Assembly: GCA_045593825.1 (NCBI GenBank)
Contig: JAZNXI010000132.1
Coordinates: 1 to 19,048, forward strand
Direction of reading: 5' to 3'
DNA: 19,048 bases
Origin: SIG299 sp045593825
GTDB taxonomy: Bacteria > Bacillota > Clostridia > Lachnospirales > Lachnospiraceae
Part shown: positions 1 through 6,779 of the stretch, piece after piece
Layout of the letters: every line of letters begins with the position of its first letter
How positions within the stretch are numbered: the first letter of the stretch is position 1
Notes under the pieces: generated by a model
Databases searched by the model: none
The model's input: the letters and a program-made list of their open reading frames with translations, nothing else
Told to the model about the DNA's origin: nothing
Position numbers and translations under genes: made by a program

Positions 1-1
1 A

Positions 2-853
2 ACCTTATCACCAACCCCAACCCCATGGCCGGTTTACGAAGCCATGGATGATGAAGATATCATCAACGTTTTACTGCTCGGTGAAGAAAATATTGACAAT
101 GGGCTTAGAGGAAGAACCGACGTAATGATTGTGGTTTCCATCAATTTAAACGGCGGACCGTTAAAGATGATTTCCTTCCAGCGTGACTTGTATGTAAATA
201 TTCCGGGCAAATTCCCGGAAAGAATCAACGCAGCATATACGAACGGAAATTTCAAAGCGGCGGTAGAAACCATAGAACAGAACTTTGGTATTGATATTGA
301 TGCCTATGCAAAAGTTGATTTTAAGGGCTTTGAAAACCTGATAGATTCGCTTGGCGGCTTGCGTATTTCCTTAACGCCAAAGGAATCCGAATATTTGAAT
401 ACCACAAGGTATATTTCTAAGGCCAGCGAAAGAAATACTGTGGCAGGCTATCAGGATATGACCGGCTCCCAGGTGCTTGGCTATTGCCGTGTGCGCATGG
501 TAAAAACAGCAGACGGTCTTTCCGGCGACAGAGGACGTAATGCCCGTCACCGTATTGTATTGCAGGCGTTATTTGATAAGTTTAAAGACCAGAATATTAC
601 CCAGCTGAATAAGCTTATGGAACAGTGCTCCGAGTATGTTACCGTTTCTGCTAATTTGAAGGATCTTTGCAAGAAGGGACTTGTTGCGGTAATCGAAAAT
701 AAAATGTTTGATATTGAAACATATCAGGTGCCGGAGCGCGGAATGTATGAAAATAAGATGGTTCCGGACAGACGCGGCGAAGATATGGATGTGGTTATAT
801 TCTACCCAAGTGCTGTAGAAGCACTGCAGGAGTTTATCTACGGAGATAACTAG
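2..853 (+). CDS. LytR-CpsA-Psr (LCP) family protein, 5'-truncated by window edge
   Basis: LCP proteins are membrane-anchored extracytoplasmic enzymes that transfer lipid-linked anionic glycopolymers (teichoic acid or capsule type) to peptidoglycan. The reading frame is open to the first bases, so the cytoplasmic N-terminus and the TM anchor lie outside the window. What is visible begins with a Pro/Thr-rich linker (PTPTPWP), usual between the anchor and the LCP domain. It continues with the family landmarks: LLLGEEN, GRTDVMIVVSIN, the core ISFQRDLYVNIPG with the conserved Arg-Asp, RINAAYTNG, and VDFKGFENLIDSLGG. An internal ATG at 44 exists, but starting there would discard the linker and it has no ribosome binding site, so it is probably not the real start. 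The stop is 26 nt before the alarmone synthetase, so the two are probably co-transcribed. The family call is sure; the specific polymer substrate is unknown. Confidence 0.9.
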   Translation, partial: TLSPTPTPWPVYEAMDDEDIINVLLLGEENIDNGLRGRTDVMIVVSINLNGGPLKMISFQRDLYVNIPGKFPERINAAYTNGNFKAAVETIEQNFGIDIDAYAKVDFKGFENLIDSLGGLRISLTPKESEYLNTTRYISKASERNTVAGYQDMTGSQVLGYCRVRMVKTADGLSGDRGRNARHRIVLQALFDKFKDQNITQLNKLMEQCSEYVTVSANLKDLCKKGLVAVIENKMFDIETYQVPERGMYENKMVPDRRGEDMDVVIFYPSAVEALQEFIYGDN

Positions 854-862
854 TTAGTTTTT

Positions 863-867
863 GGAGG
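863..867 (+). promoter_or_regulatory. Ribosome binding site of relQ-like gene
   Basis: GGAGG lies 12 nt before the ATG at 880. The spacing is long but this is the only good site in the 26-nt gap after the LCP gene, and it fixes the start. Confidence 0.5.
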
Positions 868-879
868 TTTTTTAGTAAC

Positions 880-1683
880 ATGGAAATACAGCTTTGGAGA
901 GAAATTTTAGAGCCATATGAGCTGGCAGTGGATGAGTTGGTGGTTAAATTCCGCCATCTCATCGCCGCAAACCGCCGGGCGGGAAAATACTCTCCGATTG
1001 AACAGGTAAACGGAAGAGTAAAAACCATTTCCAGTATTTTGGAAAAATGCCAGAAGAAGGATGTGGAATTCGACCGGTTTGAAGAGCAGATTGAGGATAT
1101 TGCCGGAATCCGTATTATTTGTCAGTTTGTGGAAGATATTTTTAAGGTAGCAGAAATTATCCATAATCGTACTGATATGAGAGTGAAAAGTGAGAAAGAC
1201 TACATCAGTAACGAAAAAGACAGTGGATACCGCAGCTACCATATGATTGTATATTATACTGTGGAATCCGTGAAGGGACCTAAGGAACTTCAGGTGGAGA
1301 TTCAGATCAGGACTCTTGCCATGGATTTCTGGGCAACCATTGAGCATTCCTTACAGTATAAGTACAAAAAGAATATGCCTGTGGTGCTCAGAGAGCGTCT
1401 CCATAAGGCGGCAGAGGCAATTGTGGTTCTGGACGAGGAAATGGCTTCCGTCCGGGACGAAATCATGGATGCACAAAACTCCTTTAACGTTAAGGCAAGT
1501 GTGGTATCCGAAATATTAACAACCATCCAGAACCTTTACAAGGTAGCAAACAAGCGGGAAGTTGTGCGGATTCAGGAAGAATTCTTCCGTGTCTACAACG
1601 AAGGCGACTTAAACGAGTTGGTCCGCTTTGGTAAGGAACTGGATGTGATTGCAGAAAGTTACCGTGCGCAAAGTCTGCGCTAG
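880..1683 (+). CDS. relQ: Small alarmone synthetase, RelQ (YjbM/SAS1) type GTP pyrophosphokinase
   Basis: This enzyme would transfer pyrophosphate from ATP to GDP/GTP to make (p)ppGpp in the cytosol. The protein (267 aa) is a stand-alone synthetase with no hydrolase, TGS or ACT domain. RelQ-like landmarks in order: SPIEQVNGRVK (38-48), DIAGIRIICQFVEDI (73-87), DYISNEKDSGYRSYH (107-121, substrate-binding loop) and VEIQIRTLAMDFWATIEHSLQYKY (139-162), where Glu140 matches the catalytic glutamate of the family, followed by an LDEEM helix. The best match from memory is Bacillus RelQ/YjbM, but that protein is about 210 aa. Here roughly 60 extra, charged, probably helical residues follow at the C-terminus (about 205-267). 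It sits between a cell-wall ligase and rRNA-modification genes and is probably in the same operon. Family assignment is firm; the role of the tail is unknown. Confidence 0.9.
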   Translation: MEIQLWREILEPYELAVDELVVKFRHLIAANRRAGKYSPIEQVNGRVKTISSILEKCQKKDVEFDRFEEQIEDIAGIRIICQFVEDIFKVAEIIHNRTDMRVKSEKDYISNEKDSGYRSYHMIVYYTVESVKGPKELQVEIQIRTLAMDFWATIEHSLQYKYKKNMPVVLRERLHKAAEAIVVLDEEMASVRDEIMDAQNSFNVKASVVSEILTTIQNLYKVANKREVVRIQEEFFRVYNEGDLNELVRFGKELDVIAESYRAQSLR

Positions 1684-1701
1684 GTAGAAAAGAGGAAAAC
1701 A

Positions 1702-3072
1702 GTGATTACTTTACCGAGAGAATTTGAACAACGGATGAAGGAACTGCTGAAAGAGGAATTCCCTGAGTTTTTAAAGGGATTCGATGAAGAAAGACACGGA
1801 GGTGTCCGTTTCAACTCATTAAAGGTTAACAAAGATGAGTGGGAACGGATAGCTCCGTTTGCCACTTTGCAGGTTCCTTGGATTCATAACGGATATTATT
1901 ACAGCTTGAATGACCAGCCTGCCAAGCATCCGTTTTACTTTGCAGGATTATACTATATTCAGGAACCGAGTGCCATGACTCCGGCAGAAATTTTACCGGT
2001 AAAGCCGGGGGACAGAGTGCTTGATATTTGTGCCGCGCCGGGCGGAAAGAGCACGGAGCTGGCGGCAAAATTGCAGGGTAAGGGCGTTCTTATTTCCAAT
2101 GATATCAGCAATTCCCGCGCAAAGGCGTTGCTTAAGAATTTGGAACTGTTTGGTTCCCGCAATTCCCTGATACTCAGTGAAGCACCGGGAAAGCTTACCG
2201 AGCGTTTCAGGGGCTATTTTGATAAAATTCTGGTGGATGCCCCATGCTCCGGCGAGGGTATGTTCCGTAAGAGTCCTGCTATCATGAAAAACTGGGAGCA
2301 GTACGGCGTAGAGTATTATCATAAGCTGCAGTTGGAAATTTTAGATGCAGTCCTGCCGATGCTGGCGCCGGGCGGCATGTTAGTATATTCCACTTGTACC
2401 TTTTCACCGGAAGAGGACGAGGGCAGCTTGCAGTACATTTTGGAAAATTACCCGGATATGCATGTGGTAAAGCCGGAACTGGAATACGAGGGCTTTTCCT
2501 ACGGACATCCGGAATGGATAGAAAACGGCAGGGAAGAAATTGCAAATTCCATTCGTTTGTGGCCGCATAAGTTAAACGGTGAGGGCCATTTTGTGGCTCT
2601 TTTGCAAAAGGATGACAACGGCGAACGAAAATATTACCCGGCAAACAACAAGCGTGTAAAACTGCCGGAGGAAGTAAAAGAATTTCTTGACAGACTGGCA
2701 ATAGATATTCCGGAAGAACGTCTGGAAATCCGGGAAGACAGACTTTACCTGCTTCCGGAAAGCATTCCGGATTTAAAGGGTCTTCGGGTAATGCGTTCCG
2801 GTCTGCTTCTTGGTGAAATCAAAAAGAACCGATTTGAACCGAGTCAGGCCCTTGCCTGTGCTCTTCACATGAATGAGTATGACGCGGTTTACAACATGGA
2901 CATAGAGGATGAAGACGTTATTCGTTACTTAAAGTGTGAAACCATTGAGGCAAAAACCGAGGTAAAAGACGGTTTTGTACTGGTGTGTGCCGGAGGATTT
3001 CCTCTGGGCTGGGCAAAATCCCAGAGAGGAACCTTAAAAAATAAGTATCTTCCGGGTTGGAGAATGATGTAA
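1702..3072 (+). CDS. RsmF/NOP2-like 16S rRNA (cytosine-C5) methyltransferase
   Basis: This is a SAM-dependent RNA m5C methyltransferase of the RsmB/NOP family, acting on rRNA. The start is GTG with AGAGGA a few bases upstream; no ATG gives a better N-terminus. Visible in the 456-aa product: an N-terminal RNA-binding extension (1-90), motif I DICAAPGGKS (108-117), motif IV DAPCSGEGMF (179-188) with the release cysteine Cys182, and motif VI YSTCTFSPEE with the nucleophilic Cys232. Beyond about 310 there is an RsmF-type C-terminal region with a PUA-like end (LKGLRVMRSGLLLGE, then GFPLGWAKSQRGTLKNKY). The length fits RsmF-like proteins of Firmicutes rather than RsmB, because the NusB-like domain is missing. 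The exact target cytosine cannot be read from sequence. Its stop shares one base with the next gene's start (TAATG), suggesting translational coupling. Confidence 0.93.
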   Translation: MITLPREFEQRMKELLKEEFPEFLKGFDEERHGGVRFNSLKVNKDEWERIAPFATLQVPWIHNGYYYSLNDQPAKHPFYFAGLYYIQEPSAMTPAEILPVKPGDRVLDICAAPGGKSTELAAKLQGKGVLISNDISNSRAKALLKNLELFGSRNSLILSEAPGKLTERFRGYFDKILVDAPCSGEGMFRKSPAIMKNWEQYGVEYYHKLQLEILDAVLPMLAPGGMLVYSTCTFSPEEDEGSLQYILENYPDMHVVKPELEYEGFSYGHPEWIENGREEIANSIRLWPHKLNGEGHFVALLQKDDNGERKYYPANNKRVKLPEEVKEFLDRLAIDIPEERLEIREDRLYLLPESIPDLKGLRVMRSGLLLGEIKKNRFEPSQALACALHMNEYDAVYNMDIEDEDVIRYLKCETIEAKTEVKDGFVLVCAGGFPLGWAKSQRGTLKNKYLPGWRMM

Positions 3073-3836
3073 TGGCAAAGGATATCAGACTGGATAAATA
3101 TGTGGCAGAAAGTGCAGGAATTACCCGCAAAGATGCCAAGGCAGCCCTTTCTAAGGGAAGAGTCCGGGTAAACGGGCAAGTTGTCAAAAACGGCGACACC
3201 AAGGTTTCACCGGAGGATGAAGTAACCTTAGACGGAAAGTGTCTTGTAGCGGAAGAATTTTTATATCTGATGCTTCACAAGCCGGCGGGTGTAGTTTCCG
3301 CCACCGAAGACGGCAGGGATAAAACTGTGCTGGATTTGGTGCGGGAGCAGAGCGCAGAGTCTGCCGATGCGATAGGAGATACAGGATACTTTCTGGGAAA
3401 AAGAGAAGTATTTCCGGTGGGACGTTTAGACAAAGATACGGAAGGTCTTCTTTTGCTTACCGATGACGGGGAACTGACACATCAGCTTCTTTCTCCAAAG
3501 AAGCATGTGGACAAGGTTTATTTTGCCAGATTAGATGGCGTCGTTCCTTCTGATGCAGCAGTACGATTTGAAGAAGGCATTCAGGTTGGACAAGACTATA
3601 AGGCATTGCCTGCAAAATTGGAAGTGTTATCGGTAAAGGATGGGGTTTCCGAAGTACATATTACCCTGCGGGAAGGCAAATTCCATCAGGTAAAACGCAT
3701 GTGCCATGAAATTGGCTGCGAAGTTACGTACTTAAAGAGAATTTCCGTGGGGAATCTGGTTTTGGACGAGTCACTAAGGCCCGGCGAATGCCGGAGACTT
3801 ACGGCGGAGGAAATAAATGATGTTAGAAAACATTAA
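3072..3836 (+). CDS. rsuA: Ribosomal pseudouridine synthase, RsuA family
   Basis: This enzyme isomerises a specific uridine to pseudouridine in rRNA; RsuA members act on 16S rRNA. The product is 254 aa from the ATG at 3072, which overlaps the previous stop by 1 nt and is preceded by GGAGAA at suitable spacing. A TTG at 3057 would add five residues and is less likely. Domains: an S4 RNA-binding domain at 1-55 (RLDKYVAESAGITRKDAKAAL), then the synthase core with PVGRLDKDTEGLLLLT, whose catalytic aspartate is Asp120. The C-terminal EGKFHQVKRMCHEIGCEV is the RsuA/RluB/E/F signature. A distinction from RluB-type paralogues (23S) rests on overall resemblance, so the family is certain and the RsuA symbol is likely. 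It lies between a methyltransferase and a HAD hydrolase in the same run of genes. Confidence 0.9.
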   Translation: MAKDIRLDKYVAESAGITRKDAKAALSKGRVRVNGQVVKNGDTKVSPEDEVTLDGKCLVAEEFLYLMLHKPAGVVSATEDGRDKTVLDLVREQSAESADAIGDTGYFLGKREVFPVGRLDKDTEGLLLLTDDGELTHQLLSPKKHVDKVYFARLDGVVPSDAAVRFEEGIQVGQDYKALPAKLEVLSVKDGVSEVHITLREGKFHQVKRMCHEIGCEVTYLKRISVGNLVLDESLRPGECRRLTAEEINDVRKH

Positions 3837-4467
3837 GGCTGTCATTTTTGATTTGGATGGCACTTTAGTAGACTCTATGTGGATGTGGAGAGATATTGAT
3901 ATCGAATATTTGGGGCGTTACGGAATTCCACTGCCGGAAACCCTGCAAAAGGATATTTCCGGTATGAGCTTTTCGGAAACGGCGGTGTATTTTAAAGAAA
4001 CCTTTGGTATTCCGGAGTCTTTGGATGAAATCAAGAAAACCTGGAATGATATGGCCTTTTATAAGTATACTCATGAGGTGCCGCTAAAGCCGGGAGCGCT
4101 GGAGTTTTTAAAACGCCTTAAAAAGCTGGGCATCCGCACCGGGATTGCCACAAGCAATTCCAAGGAACTGGTGGAGGCAGTGGTGGAAAGTCTGAATATT
4201 TCTGAGTATTTAGATGAAATCCATACCTCCTGTGAGGTGGCAAAAGGAAAACCGGCACCGGATATCTATCTGCTGGTGGCGGAGTGTCTGGGAGCAGAGC
4301 CTTCGCAGTGTCTGGTATTTGAGGATATTCCGGAAGGAATTTTGGCCGGTGTCCGTGCAGGCATGAAGACCTGTGCAGTGGAAGATGAGTTTTCCATTGC
4401 TATGACGGAAGAGAAAAAGGAACTGGCAGATTACTATATCACCCATTATGATGAGGTTACAGAATGA
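3817..4467 (+). CDS. HAD-superfamily phosphatase (beta-phosphoglucomutase-like subfamily)
   Basis: A cytosolic HAD hydrolase of subfamily I, probably a sugar-phosphate or nucleotide phosphatase; the substrate cannot be inferred. Motif I is VIFDLDGTLVDS with nucleophile Asp12 and acid/base Asp14. A helical cap follows at about 18-85. Motif II is IATSNS, motif III Lys is in KGKPAPD, and motif IV is FEDIPEGILAGVRAGM. All catalytic residues are present at the usual length (216 aa). The gene begins inside the end of rsuA (20-nt overlap). Tandem ATGs at 3817 and 3820 both sit behind a good GGAGG (3806-3810), so the start is uncertain by one codon. Its 3' end overlaps the next gene by 4 nt (ATGA). 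Confidence 0.88.
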   Translation: MMLENIKAVIFDLDGTLVDSMWMWRDIDIEYLGRYGIPLPETLQKDISGMSFSETAVYFKETFGIPESLDEIKKTWNDMAFYKYTHEVPLKPGALEFLKRLKKLGIRTGIATSNSKELVEAVVESLNISEYLDEIHTSCEVAKGKPAPDIYLLVAECLGAEPSQCLVFEDIPEGILAGVRAGMKTCAVEDEFSIAMTEEKKELADYYITHYDEVTE

Positions 4468-5042
4468 AAAAGCAGAAGTTGGAACGTGGACAGTACGGTT
4501 ATTTAATAGAAAAGAAGCAAAAAGCGTTGTTTGGTACCTTTCTCATGGTGCTCATCGGAATTGTCATTTTTATCACAGGACTGTTGCTAAACAAAATGGA
4601 AGCAACCAATGTTTTTACGGTTATTGCCATCTGTATGGTAATGCCGGCGGCGAAATACTTCGTATCTTATGTTGTATTATTTCCGTACAAACCTATGAGC
4701 TTAGAAACCAAGAATCGTCTGGATTCCTATGCAAAGGAAGACGATACGGTTTTGTATGATGTGGTATTTACATCTTCCGAGAAGGTGATGCATCTGGATT
4801 GCATTTATGTAACCGGACACCAGATTGTCGGATATACTTCCAGAAAAAAGGATAATGTTCAGGTAATGCAGGATTATCTCAAGAAGGAATTAAAACTGCG
4901 CTGTCTTTCTTATGTGATATATATTGCTACAGAGGAAAAGCAGCTGAAAGACAGAATGAAGCTGCGGGGGGATGAAACCGCAGAGACGAATACAGAGGTA
5001 AAGGAAGAAGTGTTATCCATGCTTCGTACCTTTACGGTATAA
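4464..5042 (+). CDS. Conserved-looking two-TM membrane protein of unknown function
   Basis: I do not recognise this gene. The 192-aa product has a basic N-terminus (MKKQKLERGQYGYLIEKKQK), two hydrophobic segments at about 22-42 and 48-72 joined by a short polar loop, and a soluble C-terminal part of about 115 residues rich in charged residues. The soluble part contains DDTVLYDVVFTSSEKVMHLD and ends in an acidic helical stretch. By the positive-inside rule both ends should be cytoplasmic, giving a membrane hairpin with a cytosolic domain. No catalytic motif is obvious. The start ATG overlaps the HAD stop in an ATGA arrangement, which supports it as a genuinely translated and coupled gene. The next gene begins 31 nt downstream. 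Confidence 0.8.
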   Translation: MKKQKLERGQYGYLIEKKQKALFGTFLMVLIGIVIFITGLLLNKMEATNVFTVIAICMVMPAAKYFVSYVVLFPYKPMSLETKNRLDSYAKEDDTVLYDVVFTSSEKVMHLDCIYVTGHQIVGYTSRKKDNVQVMQDYLKKELKLRCLSYVIYIATEEKQLKDRMKLRGDETAETNTEVKEEVLSMLRTFTV

Positions 5043-5073
5043 CCAATTTCAAAAGTAGAAAGAGGACAGACGG

Positions 5074-6159
5074 ATGAAATCATTTCTGGTATCACAAAAC
5101 GAGGCCGGTCAACGCCTGGATAAGCTGTTATCCAAGTACATGGACACGGCACCAAAGAGTTTTTTCTATAAAATGCTCCGGAAAAAGAATATTACTTTGA
5201 ACGGAAAAAAAGCAGAAGGCTCGGAAAAAGTGGCAGAAGGGGATGAAATCCGTCTTTTTTTGTCTGATGAGACCATAGAAGGGTTTCAGTCGGAAAAGCG
5301 GAAGGAAAGTAAGGGAAATACAGACGGTAAGCAGGAAGTAACAGTAAATACTTCAAAGATTCCACTGTTGAAGGAGCAGGAAATAGTTTTTGAAGGAAAT
5401 CATCTGCTCGTTGTCAATAAACCGGCCGGAGAACTTTCCCAAAAGGCAAAAAAAGAGGATATTTCTATCAATGAACGTATTGTGGAATATTTAAAGGTAA
5501 CGCAAAAAATTGGTTTGGACAGTTTTACTCCGGGTGTTTGCAATCGTCTGGACCGAAATACCACCGGACTTATACTGGCCGGAAAATCCTTGGCGGGTCT
5601 TCAGGAGGCGGCTGCACTTTTAAAGCAGCGTACCCTGCATAAATACTACCTTTGTATTGTGACAGGAAGAGCAGAGAACCCAAGACATTTAATTGGTTAC
5701 CTGAAAAAGGATGAAGGCACCAATACGGTGCAGGTGGTGTCGGAGGAAAGCTTTAGGAAACAGAACTTAAATCCAAAGGAATACGACAAAATTGAAACAG
5801 AGCTGATTCCACTTAAAACAAACGGGCAGTTTACGTTACTGGCAATTCAGTTAATTACCGGAAAGACCCATCAGATACGTGCCCATCTGGCAAGTGTGGG
5901 ACTTCCGTTGCTTGGAGATGCCAAGTACGGAACCGCAGATAAGAACTTTCATCTGCGTTATCAGTTATTACATGCCTATTTGTTACAGTTTCCAAAACTG
6001 ACCGGGGCACTCTGTGAGGTGTCGGAAAAAATCATTACGGTTGAGCCACCGGCAAAATTTGCCCGGACGGCAGAAGAATTATTCGGGAAAGAAGAGTACA
6101 AGCATGCCATCATGGAATTCCAGAGGTCTTCGAGGTTCCGCATTGGAGGAACTGATTAA
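5074..6159 (+). CDS. RluA-family (RluC/RluD-like) 23S rRNA pseudouridine synthase
   Basis: This enzyme converts uridine to pseudouridine, most likely in 23S rRNA. The 361-aa protein opens with an S4 RNA-binding domain (about 10-65: AGQRLDKLLSKYM, then KNITLNGKKAEGSEKVAEGDEI). A charged linker of about 35 residues comes next, then the RluA catalytic domain. The signature is VCNRLDRNTTGLILAGKS with catalytic Asp160. Further conserved pieces are LHKYYLCIV, TGKTHQIRAHLASVGLPLLGDAKYG and the C-terminal LHAYLL. AGAGGA at about 5060 precedes the ATG. It is the third rRNA-modifying enzyme in this run of eight genes. The last 56 nt overlap recU in another frame, so this protein's C-terminal tail is constrained by recU coding. 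Confidence 0.92.
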   Translation: MKSFLVSQNEAGQRLDKLLSKYMDTAPKSFFYKMLRKKNITLNGKKAEGSEKVAEGDEIRLFLSDETIEGFQSEKRKESKGNTDGKQEVTVNTSKIPLLKEQEIVFEGNHLLVVNKPAGELSQKAKKEDISINERIVEYLKVTQKIGLDSFTPGVCNRLDRNTTGLILAGKSLAGLQEAAALLKQRTLHKYYLCIVTGRAENPRHLIGYLKKDEGTNTVQVVSEESFRKQNLNPKEYDKIETELIPLKTNGQFTLLAIQLITGKTHQIRAHLASVGLPLLGDAKYGTADKNFHLRYQLLHAYLLQFPKLTGALCEVSEKIITVEPPAKFARTAEELFGKEEYKHAIMEFQRSSRFRIGGTD

Positions 6160-6640
6160 CCTTACCAACGAAAAATACAGAGAAAATAAGCTGGCACTGA
6201 TTCAGAAGGTACCTACGCCGATTACGCCCATTCAAATCGACCAGGAATCCAGACATATTACTCTGGCGTACTTTGACCAGAAAAGTACGGTAGACTATAT
6301 CGGTGTGGTACAGGGCATTCCGGTGTGCTTCGATGCTAAGGAATGTGCTTACGATACCTTTGCCCTGCAAAATCTTCATGCCCATCAGGTAGAGTTTATG
6401 GAGGCCTTTGAGCAGCAGGGTGGCGTGGCGTTCTTGCTGATTCATTACACCAAGAAGGATCGCTTGTTTTATGTACGATTCCAAAAGATAAAGGAATTTT
6501 GGGACCGTATGGAGCAGGGCGGCAGAAAGAGCTTCCGGTTTGAAGAACTGGAGGAGGAGTATGAAATTAAGAAGGGACAGGGTGTGTTTATTCCTTATTT
6601 AGTAGCTCTGCAAAAGGATTTGGAGCACAGGGAAGATTAA
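6104..6640 (+). CDS. recU: Holliday junction resolvase RecU
   Basis: RecU is the Firmicutes Holliday-junction resolvase, which cuts four-way DNA junctions during recombinational repair and chromosome segregation. I chose the ATG at 6104 (178 aa, beginning MPSWNSRGLRG). The Asn-Arg-Gly start of the conserved core lies at residues 5-8, and the open frame upstream of it is only the shadow of the RluA gene. Landmarks: NSRGLRGSALEELINLTN, KVPTPITPI, the active-site block STVDYIGVVQGIPVCFDAKEC, LQNLHAHQVEFMEAF and FWDRMEQGGRKSFRFEEL. Relative to Bacillus RecU the catalytic Asp and Lys are kept, but the position of the second acidic residue is Asp rather than Glu (FDAKE versus FEAKE). The N-terminal ~30-residue tail of Bacillus RecU is missing. 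It overlaps rluA by 56 nt, an unusual arrangement; Bacillus recU is instead paired with a penicillin-binding protein gene. Confidence 0.9.
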   Translation: MPSWNSRGLRGSALEELINLTNEKYRENKLALIQKVPTPITPIQIDQESRHITLAYFDQKSTVDYIGVVQGIPVCFDAKECAYDTFALQNLHAHQVEFMEAFEQQGGVAFLLIHYTKKDRLFYVRFQKIKEFWDRMEQGGRKSFRFEELEEEYEIKKGQGVFIPYLVALQKDLEHRED

Positions 6641-6644
6641 ATGC

Positions 6645-6673
6645 TTGACATGTGCCCGACAATGGATTATAAT
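6645..6673 (+). promoter_or_regulatory. Perfect-consensus sigma-A promoter of the his operon
   Basis: TTGACA at 6645-6650 and TATAAT at 6668-6673 are separated by exactly 17 bases, a full match to the vegetative consensus. It begins 5 nt after the recU stop and would start transcription near 6680, leaving a leader of about 100 nt before hisZ. Confidence 0.9.
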
Positions 6674-6695
6674 TCCAATAATATATTATGCTAAT

Positions 6696-6713
6696 TTGGT
6701 AGCACGTTACCAA
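6696..6713 (+). promoter_or_regulatory. Dyad in his leader: candidate operator or attenuator hairpin
   Basis: TTGGTA (6696-6701) and TACCAA (6708-6713) form a perfect 6-bp inverted repeat around a 6-nt centre. It lies about 16-33 nt after the predicted transcription start. The right half recurs as TTACCAAGA at both 6707-6715 and 6758-6766, the second just before the hisZ ribosome binding site. This fits either a repressor operator downstream of a very strong promoter or two alternative RNA stems. No T-box elements and no His-rich leader peptide were found. The function is inference. Confidence 0.5.
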
Positions 6714-6779
6714 GATAAAGTGAATGCAGGCTATCAATCGATGAAAACAGCAACACTTTACCAAGAATGGAGAGAATCT

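Noticed and set aside
6645..6779. Upstream in-frame extension of hisZ (45 codons)
   Set aside because: It begins on the TTG of the -35 box and crosses the -10 and the leader; the ATG at 6780 has a good ribosome binding site and the right family length.
6674..6779. T-box riboswitch or His leader peptide ahead of hisZ
   Set aside because: The leader is only about 100 nt, with no T-box consensus and no terminator; the short frames in it contain no run of His codons.
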